The notes: a model not told the origin generated them from the letters alone. A stretch of 64,000 bases of DNA from Silene conica (GCA_029255685.2 CM055311.2:53589048-53653047); one strand, 5' to 3'. Positions 24,241 through 36,384 are shown, numbered from the stretch's first letter. Made by a program: numbers and translations.

Positions 24241-25663
24241 TCTCTTAGGGTGTGTTAGGATACAATTTTAGGAGGGAAGGGGAGTGAGGGGAAGGGAAAG
24301 GAAGGGAGGGAAGGGGAGGGGAACTAAATTGTAGTTGTTTGGATAACAAAATTGATAAGATGAAAATGGAAGGGGAGGAAGGAGGTAGATGGACTAATGG
24401 ATGAAGATTATCCAAGAAATATGTCTTTTGATAGTTAGATGAGGGTTTAAATAGAGTTTTCCTTCCAAATTTTTCCTCCCATGGAAAGATTTTAGTTTGT
24501 CCTTAAGGAGAGAAAGTAAATCCCCTCATTTTCCTTCCCCTCTCATTTCTTTTCCTTTATAAATTGTATCCAAACAAAAGAAAATAAATCCCTCCCTTTC
24601 CCTCCCCTCTCTTTCCCTCCATTTCTCTCAATTCAATAACAAATTGGGAGGGAAAGGGAAGGGAGGGGAATGGTGGGATGGGAAAAGGAAAGAAAGGAAA
24701 GGGAGGGAGAATAAAGAGGGGTTGTTTGGATAGAAAAAATAAAGTAGAGGGAAATCGAGGAGGATGCACTACAACAAAATGGCACTTGCGCCACGATTTA
24801 TGTCACGGGAATTCATGATTCGTGACCTAAATTTTCTTAGTCACGGGAAAAAAAAGTCCCCTTCCTTCAAAATTAATTGGTAAAAAAATTTATGTCACGG
24901 GAAAATATATCCGTGACAAATAATTGTTTTTAGTCACGAATTAAGCCATCACCGTGGCTAACAAATGCGTTTAGTCACGCATCAAGTCACGAACGTGGCT
25001 AATAATTATTTTTAGTCACAATCTCGTGGCTAATTATGATTTATTGTCACGTGTAAGTTAACCGTGACTAATTAGTGTGCTTAGCCACACTGAATTCTTA
25101 ACGTGGCTAATTATGATTTATTGTCACAGCTAAATTATCCGTGACTATATTGCTCTTAGCCACACATTGAATTCTTACCGTGACTAATTGTGATTTATTG
25201 TCACAAGTAAATTACCCGTGACTAATTATTGCTCTTAGCTACGCACTGGATTTTTACCGTGACTAATATTTTTGATATGATAACAAATAATAGTACAAAA
25301 TTATTAGTGCAACATGGTGTGTACTGTGACATCAAGATGAATGCGCCGTATTATTGCGAGATGTGAAAAATATTCGTACTTAATGTTCTTCACTATTGAC
25401 GTAAATGATCTTATTATGATTATTCTTATTATTGGATTTAGTCTGTCACAAGTGAGAATTTGTGCAATTTATTATGATCATTCTTATTAACACTACTGAC
25501 TTGAAAATGAATATGATTATATGAATATATTATTTTGCTTTATTTTCTTTGAATACTACTTTACTTTAAGTATACGTTTAATTATGTAATGACTATTTTG
25601 TAATTTCAAAGCTACTTACCCAGTTACTCAATTTATTAAATTGCGCAACAAGCCCGACAAAAA

Positions 25664-25900
25664 CACTACAACAAATTGACACTTGCGCCACGATTTATGC
25701 CACGAGAATTTATAATTTGTGGCTAAATTTTGTTTAGCCACTGGAAAAAATTTATTCACTATTTTAGAAAAAAATTATGGCACGGGAAAAATTTTCCCGT
25801 GGCAAAAAGTCAATTGCGCCACAATTACGCCACAATTTAGGTTACAGTTGTGGCTAATAATCATTTTTGCCACGAACAATGTCACACCCATGCCAAATAT
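25664..25900. mobile_element. second CACTA 5' end inside the first
   Basis: Repeats the terminal CACTACAACAAA ... CTTGCGCCACGATTTATG and the subterminal GTGGCTAA motifs in the same orientation as 24767. The three bases before it are AAA and do not match the ATG after 27706, so it does not share that right end. Probably a truncated nested copy or internal duplication. Confidence 0.6.
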
Positions 25901-27199
25901 ATATTTATAATTCCTTTTTTTGTTAAATTTATAATATTGAATAACATTATTTAGAGACCGCATCACATTTAGAGAGAAAGTATGTCCAATTAAATAATTA
26001 ACTTATTAACACCTATCATTGAGAAGTCTGAAACTAATATATTGTTAAATAAGCTTTTCATTAGAAAATTGATTTACAACTTTATTTGTAAAATATTTTT
26101 ACAAGAATTTGAAGTCGAGATGTTAAATTGGAAAAAAATTGGGGAAGTTTTTAAGGAGAAAAAAAAAAAGAAAAGACAATTAGATTTAAAATATGATTAA
26201 ATAAAAAAAAGTAGTCTAAAAAATTAAATTTAAAATGATTTCCAACAAATCATTGAATAAAATGGAAAAAAACATATTGATAAAATAACCGATATAAAAA
26301 ATCAATATGGAAAAACATTTTAATTATTGAAAATGAGCGTATCACAACGAAAAGTAAAATGGAAATTTAAATAATAAATTTACATGTGTAAATAATGTGA
26401 AATTTTGTTGACAAAAAGATATATCAAGAATAATGAAAAGAAATCAATTTAGAGAAACAAAAATTTATACGATATTTTCTGTGTTTTTTTGGGAAAAACT
26501 GATTATTTTCGATTTAATAATGTCTTAGTCATTTATTTTAGTAATAAAACTCGGTCATTGATGCCCATATGTAATCATTATTCAAAAGTGATCATTATTT
26601 AGTAAAAAGTGATTAAACTTTTTTTCGTTGCAAATACGACGATCTTACAAATAGTATTTGTGTGGAAAAATATATGAAAAAAATGGATAAAGGAAAAATA
26701 AAATAAAAATGCTGACAAATGAAAAAAAAATAAAAAAATTGTATCAGGGAAAAAATATAAGGAAAATGAGATTAAATAGTTTGGAGAAAATGGTTTTGTT
26801 GACTCGGGCAAAAAATGACCCGAGCATCATTAGTCGGGAGGTCAACATTGAAAATGCACTCGAGTAATTTGAGAAAAATATTATTTTTTTCGCAAAAATA
26901 TGTAAATCATTTAATATTTTTTCGCAAAAATAATCGTGAAGGTAATTTAGAAAAAAAGGAATATAATTTAAAAAGGTTTCAAAGTGTTAACTATATCAAC
27001 AAGCTTAAGTTTCATTTTCGGTAGCTCATCATAAGAACTTCACAGTTAAGCATGCTCAGCTGAGAGTAGTCTTGGGATGAGTGACCTCCTGGGGAGGATA
27101 TACGATTCACAAAAGTGAATGACTTGTGATTGTAAGTAACGAGTTGAGATAACTAACCAAACAAGGATTAAAGCTTGACAAAATTTCATTTGTAACCAA

Positions 27200-27384
27200 A
27201 TGTGTTTGGTAGTGTGGTGGTTGTTCACCTCATCCCTTAACCCTGAGGTCAGGGGTTCGATTCCTACCATGGGAATGGAGCAACTCTTTGGCAAGCCGTT
27301 TACCTCTTCGTGAGAGAGCCCGCGGTGAGGGGGTTATACGCCGTTGTGGACACGGTGGACACCCCGATTTAGACCAAAAAAAAA
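27200..27384 (+). mobile_element. tRNA-derived SINE
   Basis: Contains a B-box GGTTCGATTCC at 27254-27264 with an A-box-like GTAGTGTGGTGG about 45 bp upstream, then a unique body and a terminal A-run (about 27375-27384). Length and layout fit plant SINEs. I could not confirm a target duplication. Confidence 0.6.
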
Positions 27385-28671
27385 GAGATTCCATATGTGA
27401 AAATATTTTCATTATAATTAAAAAATAATATATTACATTTTGTTTATTTATTTTATATTTTTTTGTTTGTCACGGGAATAATTTTGGCCACGAGAATTAA
27501 TTTTTAGTCACGGGAATTATTAGCCACGTGAGAATTTGTGGCTAAAAATATAATTTTAGCCACGTTCTTGTTTTTACCGTGGCTATCTATTAGCCACGGC
27601 CACTTGGGCCACGGAAGGTATTTCCGTGACAAAGAGCTTTAGCCACGGGAAATAAGTACTTGCGCCACGAATTTTGTCGTGGCCCAAGTGCTTAATTGTA
27701 GTAGTGATGGAGGAAGAAGGTGATTTAGTGAGTTGAACGATGAAGGGAGTTAAGCCAGATTAGAGTCAAAAGAAAGTTTTCCTACAAAATCTTGCAAACA
27801 ATGAAGAAATTATAGTTTGGTATAATGGAGGGAAATTGAATCCTCTCATTTCCCTCCCCTTCCATTTCCCCCCTTCCATTTCCCTCCTTCCATATATTGT
27901 AACCAAAAAATGGAAATTGAATCCCTCCCTTTCCCCCCCCCTCCCCTTCCCTTCCTTTTAAGAGGGAAAGGAGGGGAGGGAAATGGAGGTGACGGGAGGG
28001 GAAATGTGGTTGTTTGGATAATGAAATTGTTAAGAGGGAAATTGAAGGAATGAAAGAGGGACGTGATATATTGGATGAAGGATATTATGAAATATGATGA
28101 GGTAAAAATATCTTTGTGGGTTTATATTGCCAATTGTGAGTGTATTACATTTTTTAATAAGAGCAAAATTGTCTTTTCATAATTTAAATGAGAGTATAAT
28201 GAGTTTTCCTTCCAAATCTTACCTCACATAAGAAAAGAAATTAATTTGGTCTAAAGGAGAGAAAATACATCCTTCAATTTCTTTCCCCCTTCATTTCCCT
28301 CCCTCTAAATATTGTATCCAAACAAGGGAGAGTTGATCCCTCCCTTTCCCTCCAAATCCCTCTATCCAAATATAACCTTAATCAACATAAAACCTGCTAC
28401 ATTATCCCCATTAATCTTACCAAGATTCTTAATTAAATCAAGTTCTGACCCAAGCTTTAATTTTAAAAAAATAAAAAACAGAAACTAGCATTATTGTGCC
28501 GCTGATTTACTCTGTTTTTCTTTTTGTGAGAAAATTAAGAAGCCTCAAACAACATCCTCAGTTAAAGAGAGGGAGAAGGTGTGCTTTTTTACGACTCTTG
28601 CTGAGCATGGTTTCAAGATAAAGAGAGAGAAGGTGGGCTTTTTTTTACGACTCATGCTACTTTCTTCACGA

Positions 28672-28805
28672 CTTGTAATCCATTCAAATCCAACCTACAC
28701 GTATTTTTTTTCATCCATTCATATCCACTATACCACTTTCTTAAAAAAAATAAAATGACCAAAGTATCCTTATGGACACCATTTATTTACATAAAATATC
28801 ACTAC
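28672..28805. repeat. truncated Stowaway-like MITE copy
   Basis: Matches the left part of the MITE at 31464-31746 (AATCCAACCTAC ... ATCCATTCATATCCACT ... CATGACCCACCT) and is cut off at about 28805 where another repeat starts. Confidence 0.55.
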
Positions 28806-29300
28806 ATGACCCACCTCTAAGGTCATGTTCTTTTGGACTTCTTTTTGCTTAACTTAACTTATTTTTCTGAATTTTTCTGAACTTAACTTATATTTGCTGA
28901 ATTTAACTTATTTTTGCCGAATTTTTCTGAACTTATTTTTGCTGAACTTAACTTAACTTATTTTTTCTAAACTTAACTAATTTTTGCTGAACTTTTCTAA
29001 ACTTATTTTTGCTGGATTTAACTTAACTTATATGTGCTGAAGTTAACTTATACTCCCTCCTATTCAGCCTATTCTTCCCTCTTTCCTTATTGACGATAAT
29101 CACGTTTTCTTCCCTCTTTCCTTATTTGGTAAGCTTTTTGTGGTCCAAATTCAATTTCATGTGGGGTAGGGTGATTTGTGTGGTCCAAATTCATTTCCTT
29201 AATTTTGAGGTAAAAAGAAAGGGGAAGAATAGGCTGAATAAGAGGGAGTATTTGCTTAACTTTTATGAACTTAAATTATATGAGTCTAACTTTTCCGAAA
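28806..29300. repeat. CTTAACTTATTTTTGCTGAA-type repeat
   Basis: Irregular tandem variants of a TTAACTTATTTTTGCTGAA unit; the block is interrupted by a Stowaway-like MITE at 29053-29248. Its boundaries are uncertain. Confidence 0.45.
29053..29248. mobile_element. Stowaway-like MITE (196 bp)
   Basis: Terminal inverted repeats of about 27 bp starting CTCCCTCCTATTCAGCCTAT, with one mismatch between ends, flanked by TA on both sides (29051-29052 and 29249-29250). Tc1/mariner type. Inserted into the repeat block around it. Confidence 0.85.
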
Positions 29301-29349
29301 TAAATAATGTTTTAGCAAGGTTTTTCCTGGAACGATTAAGTTAAATTGT

Positions 29350-30368
29350 GTATGAAGTGTAGGGTATCTAGCTCTAATACAATTGGTAACAATAATAAGG
29401 ACGAAGAATATTTGATAGAAGTTTGTAGGGGTATTAGTTCTGAACAGAATGATATATAATGATTACAATTGCTTGAATGGACTTAAAATAGTAAAGAGTA
29501 CAAGAATGATTACACACACTGTTCTATATGAATGACTTTGTTTATATACTACTCATTATCTGAACGTTGGATGCTCCAACGTTCTCATTTTCGTGCTAAA
29601 TGTGGTTCCGGATTAATAGGGCACACCTCCTATTAATCCGGATTGACTCTATCAGCCTTAACAAATATGCTCTTGCTCCATGATCACACGTTTCTTCAAC
29701 ATTTCCTTAGGGTTTTTGACTTGGTCTTCCTCAAAAGTAGGGGCTAAGATCTTTTCTTTAGTCGTTTCCTGGCTTGCTGTTCACAATAGATGGGTCAGGC
29801 TTGGTTCCTTTTTATTCTGCTTAGCTCCTACTTGCCCGGCTGGACAGGAGTGTGACCTGTTCAGGGTAGGATGTGGCTTGGTCCTTCTTGAATTCCTGGG
29901 CTTGTCTGGGTCATCCCCGGTTGAACTTGTCTTCCCTATCCGAACTACATGAATACCTTATTAGGCTAATTATGGCTCAACAATTGCCCCTTGACATTTT
30001 AATCGTGTCTGATCAGACCAGGAATAATATGTCAACCTGCTCAGTAATTTTGGTGTGAATGTAACCGTTATCGGAAGTCAAAACGTCAATTCCTGCAAAC
30101 AGTTAATAACGGCTAGTTTGTCTGAGGTCATGGTAATTTGTACCTACTTCCCTAGGTTTAAGTCTGTTGCAGTTTAGGATTTCCCGTATAAATAGGGGTT
30201 TTGTTGAGAGTTTGTTTCTCATCCAAATTCTTTCATTCTCTCTTCTATAAAACCTGCAATCATCTTCTCAATTGTTCTTCATCCCTGCAAGTTAGCTTAC
30301 AATAATTTAAACCAAATATAGCCAAATCAAATTATACTCCAAACATCTTATTCGATCTTCTTGGAAAA
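29350..30368 (+). promoter_or_regulatory. upstream region of transposon-like gene, TATA box
   Basis: Non-coding. TATAAATAG at about 30187 and a CT-rich leader precede the ATG at 30369, giving about a 150-base 5' leader. Confidence 0.5.
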
Positions 30369-31309
30369 ATGGCCCCTAAAAAACGTTGCCCTGTCCCGAA
30401 ATTCATCAAGTCTGCTGAAGAATCTCCTGCTCAGGGAAGTGAGCATGAGGTTGCTATAATTGATACTCCTACCGAGTTTACTACTTATAAATATCAAGAT
30501 TCTACTTTCACCGCCATCGTGTCCCTGAATTCTTCATTCAGGGATGTGAATTTGTTAAGAACGGATTACGATCAAGTTTTAAGGGAAAGAAAAATAATTT
30601 CTGATTCTGCTGAGGTTTGGATACCTGAAAATTGCCCTGTCAGGGCCAACCGGACTTCTCCTGGTTGGTTCTGTATCTACGAGTGGGCTTTCAAGGCCGA
30701 CTGTCTCTTACCTTTGACTCCTCTCATGGCTGAAGCTATGCGGTCAATGGAGGTAGCTTCTTTCCAGGTCATGCCTATGATCTGGAAATTGGTTCATTCT
30801 GTTGAGAACCTGTGCAGTAAGTACAAGCTTGCCCTGACTATTAATGATATCAAGGTTATTTACCAGCTCAGAAATCATTCTGATGGCGCTTCATTCTTAG
30901 GATTAGAAGCAAGATGGCTCCCCTGATCACTAACCTTGATTCAGGGGATGACAAGTATTGGTCAAAGACTTACATGTTTGTTCGGACTGAGACTCTTGGT
31001 CCGGCAATGGACTATCTCAAACACCCAGTCATGCTCACTGGTAATATTCCTCCTTGTAGTTCCTGTTCAGATTTAAGTTTTGTGAGAATGAATTTTGACA
31101 TACCTTGTTTTCTTTATTTTCAGTTGTTGATTGGATCGTGGACCATGACGAGGGGTTTGCTGATAGGATAACAGCTTTTTTGGCTATCCCGGAGGCCGAG
31201 CGTACTTGGTCTGCTAGCCTATGTAGGGAACACCTGCCTCGGTATATGAGGCCTGTCCTGGGAGGGGTGAAGGCTGGAAAGAACAAGGCTTCTTCCAGTT
31301 CTTTATTTG
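30369..31309 (+). pseudogene. Transposase_28-like ('putative gypsy type transposon') gene fragment
   Basis: Resembles the plant family of that name, which accompanies repetitive elements. Residues around 95-185 carry the typical pattern FCIYEWAF, PLTPLMAEAMRSMEVASFQV and YQLRNH. A frameshift between about 30885 and 30914 moves the frame; it then continues (KMAPLITNL ... KYWSKTYMFV) to a donor at 31040/31041. The intron 31041-31123 ends in TTTTCAG and joins in phase to 31124-31309 (DWIVDHDEGF). A donor at 31310 follows but no further exon is seen; an LTR-like sequence starting at 31414 interrupts the region. Function unknown; this copy is broken. Confidence 0.55.
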
Positions 31310-31463
31310 GTGAGTTTCTTTTTTCTTTTTTCTTTCTCGTTTTGTTTCGTATTATGATTCCTTTGCTTAGATTGGTGTTTGTTGGTTCAGTATACCGGTC
31401 ATCCGCCAGGCTGGCTGTAATACCCCCGTATTTTAATAGTTCGTAATAATGAGTTGTTTTATA

Positions 31464-31746
31464 CTTCCTCCATTCATATCCAACCTACATATATTCCGTT
31501 TTCATCCATTCATATCCACTCTACCACTTTCCTAAAAAAGAAAACAAAATCACTAAATTACCCTTATGGAAACCATTTATCTACATAAAATGTCACTCCA
31601 TGACCCACCTATAACCCACCATCACACATTTAAATTAATAAAAAAACATCTTACACACTTCCAAATGTACCTTTAACAGTTTTTTAATATCTTTTTTAAT
31701 ATTTGTGCAAAAAGCATATATGCGCTTTGGATATGAATGGAGGAAG
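31464..31746. mobile_element. Stowaway-like MITE (283 bp)
   Basis: Perfect 19-bp inverted ends CTTCCTCCATTCATATCCA, flanked by TA at 31462-31463 and 31747-31748. A truncated relative lies at 28672-28805. Confidence 0.85.
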
Positions 31747-32121
31747 TATTACTTATCAAGATGAGGTATAATTATATATTATTCGATACTGCTAGAATAA
31801 GTATATTAATTATATGTGTCATTATTTTAAGTTACGGGTTTCGTGAAGTTTAAGTTATGGGTTGAGAACGGGATTATGGATAGAGACGTGATGGGCTTGG
31901 GTTTATATTATATGCATAATGCGTGATTAGTATAACATTTATACAAAACCCTAGCTTGTATACTCCATCCATCCATCGACATACTTATCATAAAAACCCT
32001 AATCACCACCAACTCATAATCTACCTCCATCACCTCGCAAAACCCTAATCACCCCAAATTTTCATCTGCCTCATATTCCATCTACTCCTAAAGACAAGAG
32101 TGGTCTGTCATGGGGTTGAAT

Positions 32122-33064
32122 TGTTGGAGTAAGTATCCTCCACAATAGTGTGATGACGTCAATAATATAATTAACTGACTAATCTCTATAAAAGAATATT
32201 CATGGGATGATTCTTTATCATAAGTCAACTGGTCAACATTAATCGGTAATGATTGGCTTGCCAGAGTTTGACATTACTGTCGTAATGACGGTGGTGACCA
32301 GTTGATCCCTTTAGGTCACACCTATAGGACAACTCTCTTAATGATAAATGAAATAACTGTATATTGATACGAGTTAGTTCATTTCTAGTTTATATATATA
32401 ATATAAGGAGGAATTTATAATGGGATTATAAATTAAAATTGTTTTAGTGATTGAAATGTCATCACTATTACTTATATGTTTATGAAACATATTTGAATGA
32501 ATGAATATTTTAAATTGGTAAAGCCGGATATAGGATAATGGATGTTAGTAATTATGAATTACTAATTTTATGATTAATTGTTTAAATGTTAAACTACATG
32601 AATCATAAAATTGTAAAATTGTCGAAGCAATATTTACGTTCCTACATGTTATGTTCGTAAGTCCATTTTCGGTTGATGGACCGTGTGACAATTATAATTC
32701 TCTTAGACAATTTACAAACTTAACACATAATTGAGTTAAGATGCTCTTGAGACATTTTTATTAATGCTTATGTTTAATGGGAAACATTTGATAGCATTAA
32801 GGAGCCATCCATTGGGCACCTTAAACCCACCACCCGGCCACCTCCTTGAGGAGAACAAAAGAGAATTTTGTTCCCTCATTTCATTCATTCTAGTTGATGT
32901 TTAGGGTTTTGGTAGAGTAAAAATAGAAAGAAAACTTCTTCCTTACTAGCAACCAAAACCGTGTAACCCTCCTTATGAACTAGAGATTTTGTATATTGTT
33001 CTAGCAAAATATAATACAAAATAAATTAGTGAGTAGTGTGTCTTGGTGTTCATCTTTTGGAGGT
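32122..33064 (+). repeat. copia 5' LTR, first part
   Basis: Near-identical to the start of the 3' LTR (56903 on). Interrupted at 33064 by the Athila insertion and resumed at 50023-50242. Confidence 0.9.
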
Positions 33065-34975
33065 TGATAGGCTTATCGCGTACCTAACAAAGATACCCTA
33101 GGCTTAACTAACAAATGAATGTAGATAAGGAAGTAGGGGTCGATCTCAGGGAGATGGTAGATGCAATATGACAAGCTATGGTTAGAATTCTATCAAGGTC
33201 GGTTCGATTGATTGTTTGGTTTGATGATTAAAACGATAACAAATTGAGATGTACAACAATGATAATAAAAGATCTAGGGAAATAGGTTCACACATGTAAA
33301 TTAGCAATAATTGATGTCGAATTGGGGAAACATATGATCAAAAGTTGTCTAGACTTATTAGCAATTATATCTCGATTTTATTACTAGTCTTAGAACGATT
33401 ACTAGCGGGCTCTCGCACTTACTAGGTCGCGCTACAAAACATGCTTAGGCAAATTCCATTCCCGGCTTTCGATCTTAGGAAAAGAATTAACAGGATAACC
33501 AATAATTGTGATCAAGAATCAAAGGTTAACAATACATAACAAGCATGTTATAGAAACAACAAATTAATAATAATAAATCCCAATTCAACAATTATCAATT
33601 ACTAATCTAACATGGCTTCCCTAAACCCTAGATTATAAAACTACTCACTCATGATAATATATAAACTAACAAAGATTGATTTAATTAACATAAACATGAT
33701 AACAATATATAAATTGGAATTAAAAATATAATATAAAAGTAAGGAAAAGAAATTACCAACTTAAGGAAATAAGAACAAGAACTTGATTAATAAGAGCAAA
33801 GTAATCTTCAAATAAAACCCGGAATTAAAACATAAATGTTGATGATTGATAAACTAAGAACATAAAGGAAACTAGGTTTTTGTAGATTTAGGGAAATGTA
33901 TGAAAAAGCATGAGTAAAATGCTCTTTAGTGATGAGTTTAAATACAAAAACTAGCTAGGAAAGTGAAGAGTTGCTCAGTTGCACAATCCCCGAAAATCCG
34001 GGGACCAAACAGTCTTAGGGGGCTGTAACAGCCCATATTTTCGTAAAATCTAATTTAATCGTTTTGAGTATTTTACGTAATAAAGATAATATTTTTTATA
34101 ATTTAATTCGTAAGTTTTGAATTAAAAGCAAGATCCGTCTTAAGAACCTTAAGTCCTTAAGACGAACATAATTTGGCAAACCTTTTAGGATCCGACTCAA
34201 AGAACCGTTTCTAAAATCCGTAACCGTTTAAGCAAGTCGGAAAGGACAACCCACTTGTCCTCTCTATAAACCCTTATGTCGACATAATCATCTTCAACAT
34301 TTCATTTCACAGCAAACTTAACATCTTCATAAACCTCCATAAAACCTCCATTTCTTTTGTGAAATTCTTCATCATCCGGCCTTCAAATCACAAAAGTAAG
34401 TACATTTTCGGAATCCTCGCGCGATTTCCAAGTCATCCGTCACTTCGGTTTTCCAACTTCTTCACTTCGAAAATCCGGCCTGTTTTGCATAATTCCGTTT
34501 TTATGCTCCTAAACTGAGTTTTCCGTGTTGTAGGTGAAGGACTTGACAACCCGGACGTCGATAGCTTTATACTCGAGGAGGATCTTTAGCCGGATAAGCT
34601 TAGGAGGTGACGATAATGAGAAACTCGGCCTTTATGTGTATATTAGCATGCTTATTGTGAATCTTGTGTTGTTTTCTGTTCTTGTTGTCATATATTGATT
34701 CAAGGACTTAGTAACATGTTTAGGATGAGATTGTTGTGAAGAATTCATGCTTAAACTTGTTGTTATATGCTCTTAAGTATATTCTCAGTTTTGCTCATTT
34801 TGCGACGGATACTCGATATTTTCATTTGAGGATTGTTGTGGGACTTGTTTGCTGGTAGGATAGTGTTATTGAACGATTCATGTTGTTGGGAAATCATCAA
34901 TTGTTGTGTTATTCGAGTTTGGAGTCGAATTATGAAGTATAGGAATTTCTGAAAAATCCCGAAAATTGGTTACAG

Positions 34976-35370
34976 GCTCTCTGAGCCGGTCGACCGACCG
35001 GCCGCCGGTCGACCGGCTGGGAGAGCGTATTGCGTGTTTTGCGAAGTTTTAGCATTTGGCCTTGGGACTGCCAGCCGGCCGACCGGCTGCCTGCCGACCG
35101 GCTGGTAGTCATTTTCCTTGTATTGTTTACATGCGACAAACATAGATTAGGAGGGAGCCCAGCCGGCAGACCGGCCGCCTGCCAGCCGGCTGGGAGTGCA
35201 TATGGGGATGGATGCGAGTTTAGTAAAGGCTAGGGAGTGGGGTTCCCAGCCGGCCGACCGGCTGCCTGCCGACCGGCTGGGAGTCCTTCTTGATGTGTTC
35301 TCGGTTTTGAAAGAGGTGTAGGCTGAGGGATCACCAGCCGGCCGACCGGCTGCCTGCCGACCGGCTGGGG
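34976..35370 (+). repeat. five GC-rich palindromic hairpins
   Basis: Copies centre near 35001, 35092, 35178, 35260 and 35348. Each has arms of the type CCAGCCGG / CCGGCTGG around GACCGGCTGCCTGCCGA-like centres. In the first, 34984-34996 pairs perfectly with 35006-35018 and the stem extends to GCTCTC/GAGAGC. Outer arms differ between copies but often still pair, for example GACT/AGTC in the second. Confidence 0.8.
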
Positions 35371-35538
35371 ACCCCTGTATGCCATTTTGTGTTTTTGAAA
35401 TTAAATCGTAACTTTCAAACGGTTGTTCGGTTTTGTTTGAAACTCGTTTTGTATACCCGTAGCATGTATTTGAGGTCCCCGGTGTACGGGCAACGTTATA
35501 TTGGGTTCGGGAATGAAGTGAGGATAGAGACCCCCCGG

Positions 35539-35550
35539 TCGGGTAACCGA
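35539..35550 (+). repeat. hairpin TCGG-GTAA-CCGA
   Basis: A 4-bp stem closed by GTAA, a GNRA tetraloop if transcribed. It sits in a 40-bp segment repeated at about 36376-36418, where the stem is different but complementary. Confidence 0.6.
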
Positions 35551-35672
35551 AAGGGAAACCGGCTCTCCCTCGTCCTAGTTCCCGGAATCAATTGAATGTT
35601 GATTAGAGGTTTAAGAAGTTAGAACTATAGGTTAGTTTCTACCTTTGGTTGTTCAGTGGTTACAATGGTTGT

Positions 35673-36174
35673 CGCGTGGTGGGATATGTGTTAAGTTCAC
35701 CTCTGGACCCACTACGTGTTTATCTGTCGCGTGACGGGATATGTGTTAAGTTCACCTCTGGACCTGTTACGTGTTTTGCTTGGGCGTGTCAGGATATGTG
35801 TTAAGCTCACCTCTGGACCTGACACGTGATCGGTTGTCGTACACGGGATATGTGTTAAGTTCACCTCTGGACCCGTTGTGCGATGACTGTGTATTGGGAT
35901 ATGTGTTAAGTTCACCTCTGGACCCAATACATGTTTGTAGCATTGGGATATGTGTTAAGTTCACCTCTGGACCCTTTGCTTTTGGATGATTAGGGATATG
36001 TGTTAAGTTCACCTCTGGACCCTTTTCATGATTGTAAGTTTTGGGATATGTGTTAAGTTCACCTCTGGACCCTTTACTTGATTAGATGTTGGGATATGTG
36101 TTAAGCTCACCTCTGGACCCGACATAGCGTAGTAATGGGATATGTGTTAAGATCACCTCTGGACCCGTTGCTAG
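35673..36174 (+). repeat. ten tandem stem-loops with constant loop and varying paired stems
   Basis: Period about 47-56 bp. Each unit is a stem ending GGG (AGG in unit 3), a 24-base loop ATATGTGTTAAGTTCACCTC plus TGGA (two to three units differ by one base), then CCC or CCT and the other stem arm. In unit 1, 35673-35683 pairs with 35708-35718. Units 1, 2, 3, 5, 9 and 10 have 8-11 bp stems with G-T pairs; unit 4 pairs with one bulge; units 6-8 have an internal mismatch of two or three bases. The pairs favour a + strand RNA. Confidence 0.85.
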
Positions 36175-36186
36175 TGTTATGAATGT

Positions 36187-36287
36187 GTATCTGCTTGCCT
36201 AGATGATGGTACAGTGTCAGATATGCATGATTAGTTGTGGATGTTTATCTGCTTGCCTAGAGGATGGTACAGTGTCAGATATGCATG
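36187..36287 (+). repeat. direct duplication of about 45 bp
   Basis: The segment ATCTGCTTGCCTAGAtGATG ... CAGATATGCATG occurs at about 36190 and again at about 36247, differing by one or two bases. Confidence 0.75.
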
Positions 36288-36384
36288 TCGTGTTGTTGAT
36301 GTTGCTTAGTTGTGGTTTAATCATCCAAGGCATTGGATGACTCTTAGTTCGGTTTCATAAATAATTGGATTGAAAGACCCCCCG

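Larger units (their letters stand above)
24767..27706. mobile_element. non-autonomous CACTA (En/Spm) transposon, 2.94 kb
   Basis: Left end CACTACAACAAAATGGCACTT and right end (reverse complement) CACTACTACAATTAAGCACTT form imperfect terminal inverted repeats. A 3-bp target duplication ATG flanks it (24764-24766 and 27707-27709). Subterminal regions (about 24780-25265 and 27470-27700) are crowded with short GTGGCTAA, TCACGGGAA and GCCACG repeats in both orientations, as expected of CACTA ends. No transposase frame is present, so movement would need enzyme in trans. A second left-type end (CACTACAACAAATTG) begins at 25664 inside the element. Confidence 0.85.
24245..28380. repeat. stacked purine/pyrimidine-rich fold-back repeats, split by a CACTA element
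   Basis: GGGAGGGAAAGG-type purine runs alternate with their CCCTCCCTTT complements, bounded by GGATACAATTT / AAATTGTATCC and TTGTTTGGATA / TATCCAAACAA motifs (for example near 24250, 24570, 24725, 28015 and 28315). These are ends of fold-back MITE-like repeats. Copies on both sides (24245-24763 and 27710-28380) were once continuous; the CACTA element at 24767-27706 sits inside. Confidence 0.55.

Noticed and set aside
24557..24769. Pro/Phe-rich small frame
   Set aside because: Translates the pyrimidine-rich fold-back repeats.
27200..27384. Possible tRNA gene
   Set aside because: Only A- and B-box-like promoter motifs are present; no cloverleaf. It is better explained as a SINE.
35712..36012. 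Minus-strand frames repeating GPEVNLTHIP
   Set aside because: They translate the constant loop of the stem-loop array; the phase changes between units and the unit length is not a multiple of three, so this is not a repeat protein.
35673..36174. CRISPR-like array appearance
   Set aside because: Repeat and spacer lengths superficially fit, but spacers are arms of hairpins, unit spacing varies, the genome is a plant's, and no cas genes exist.
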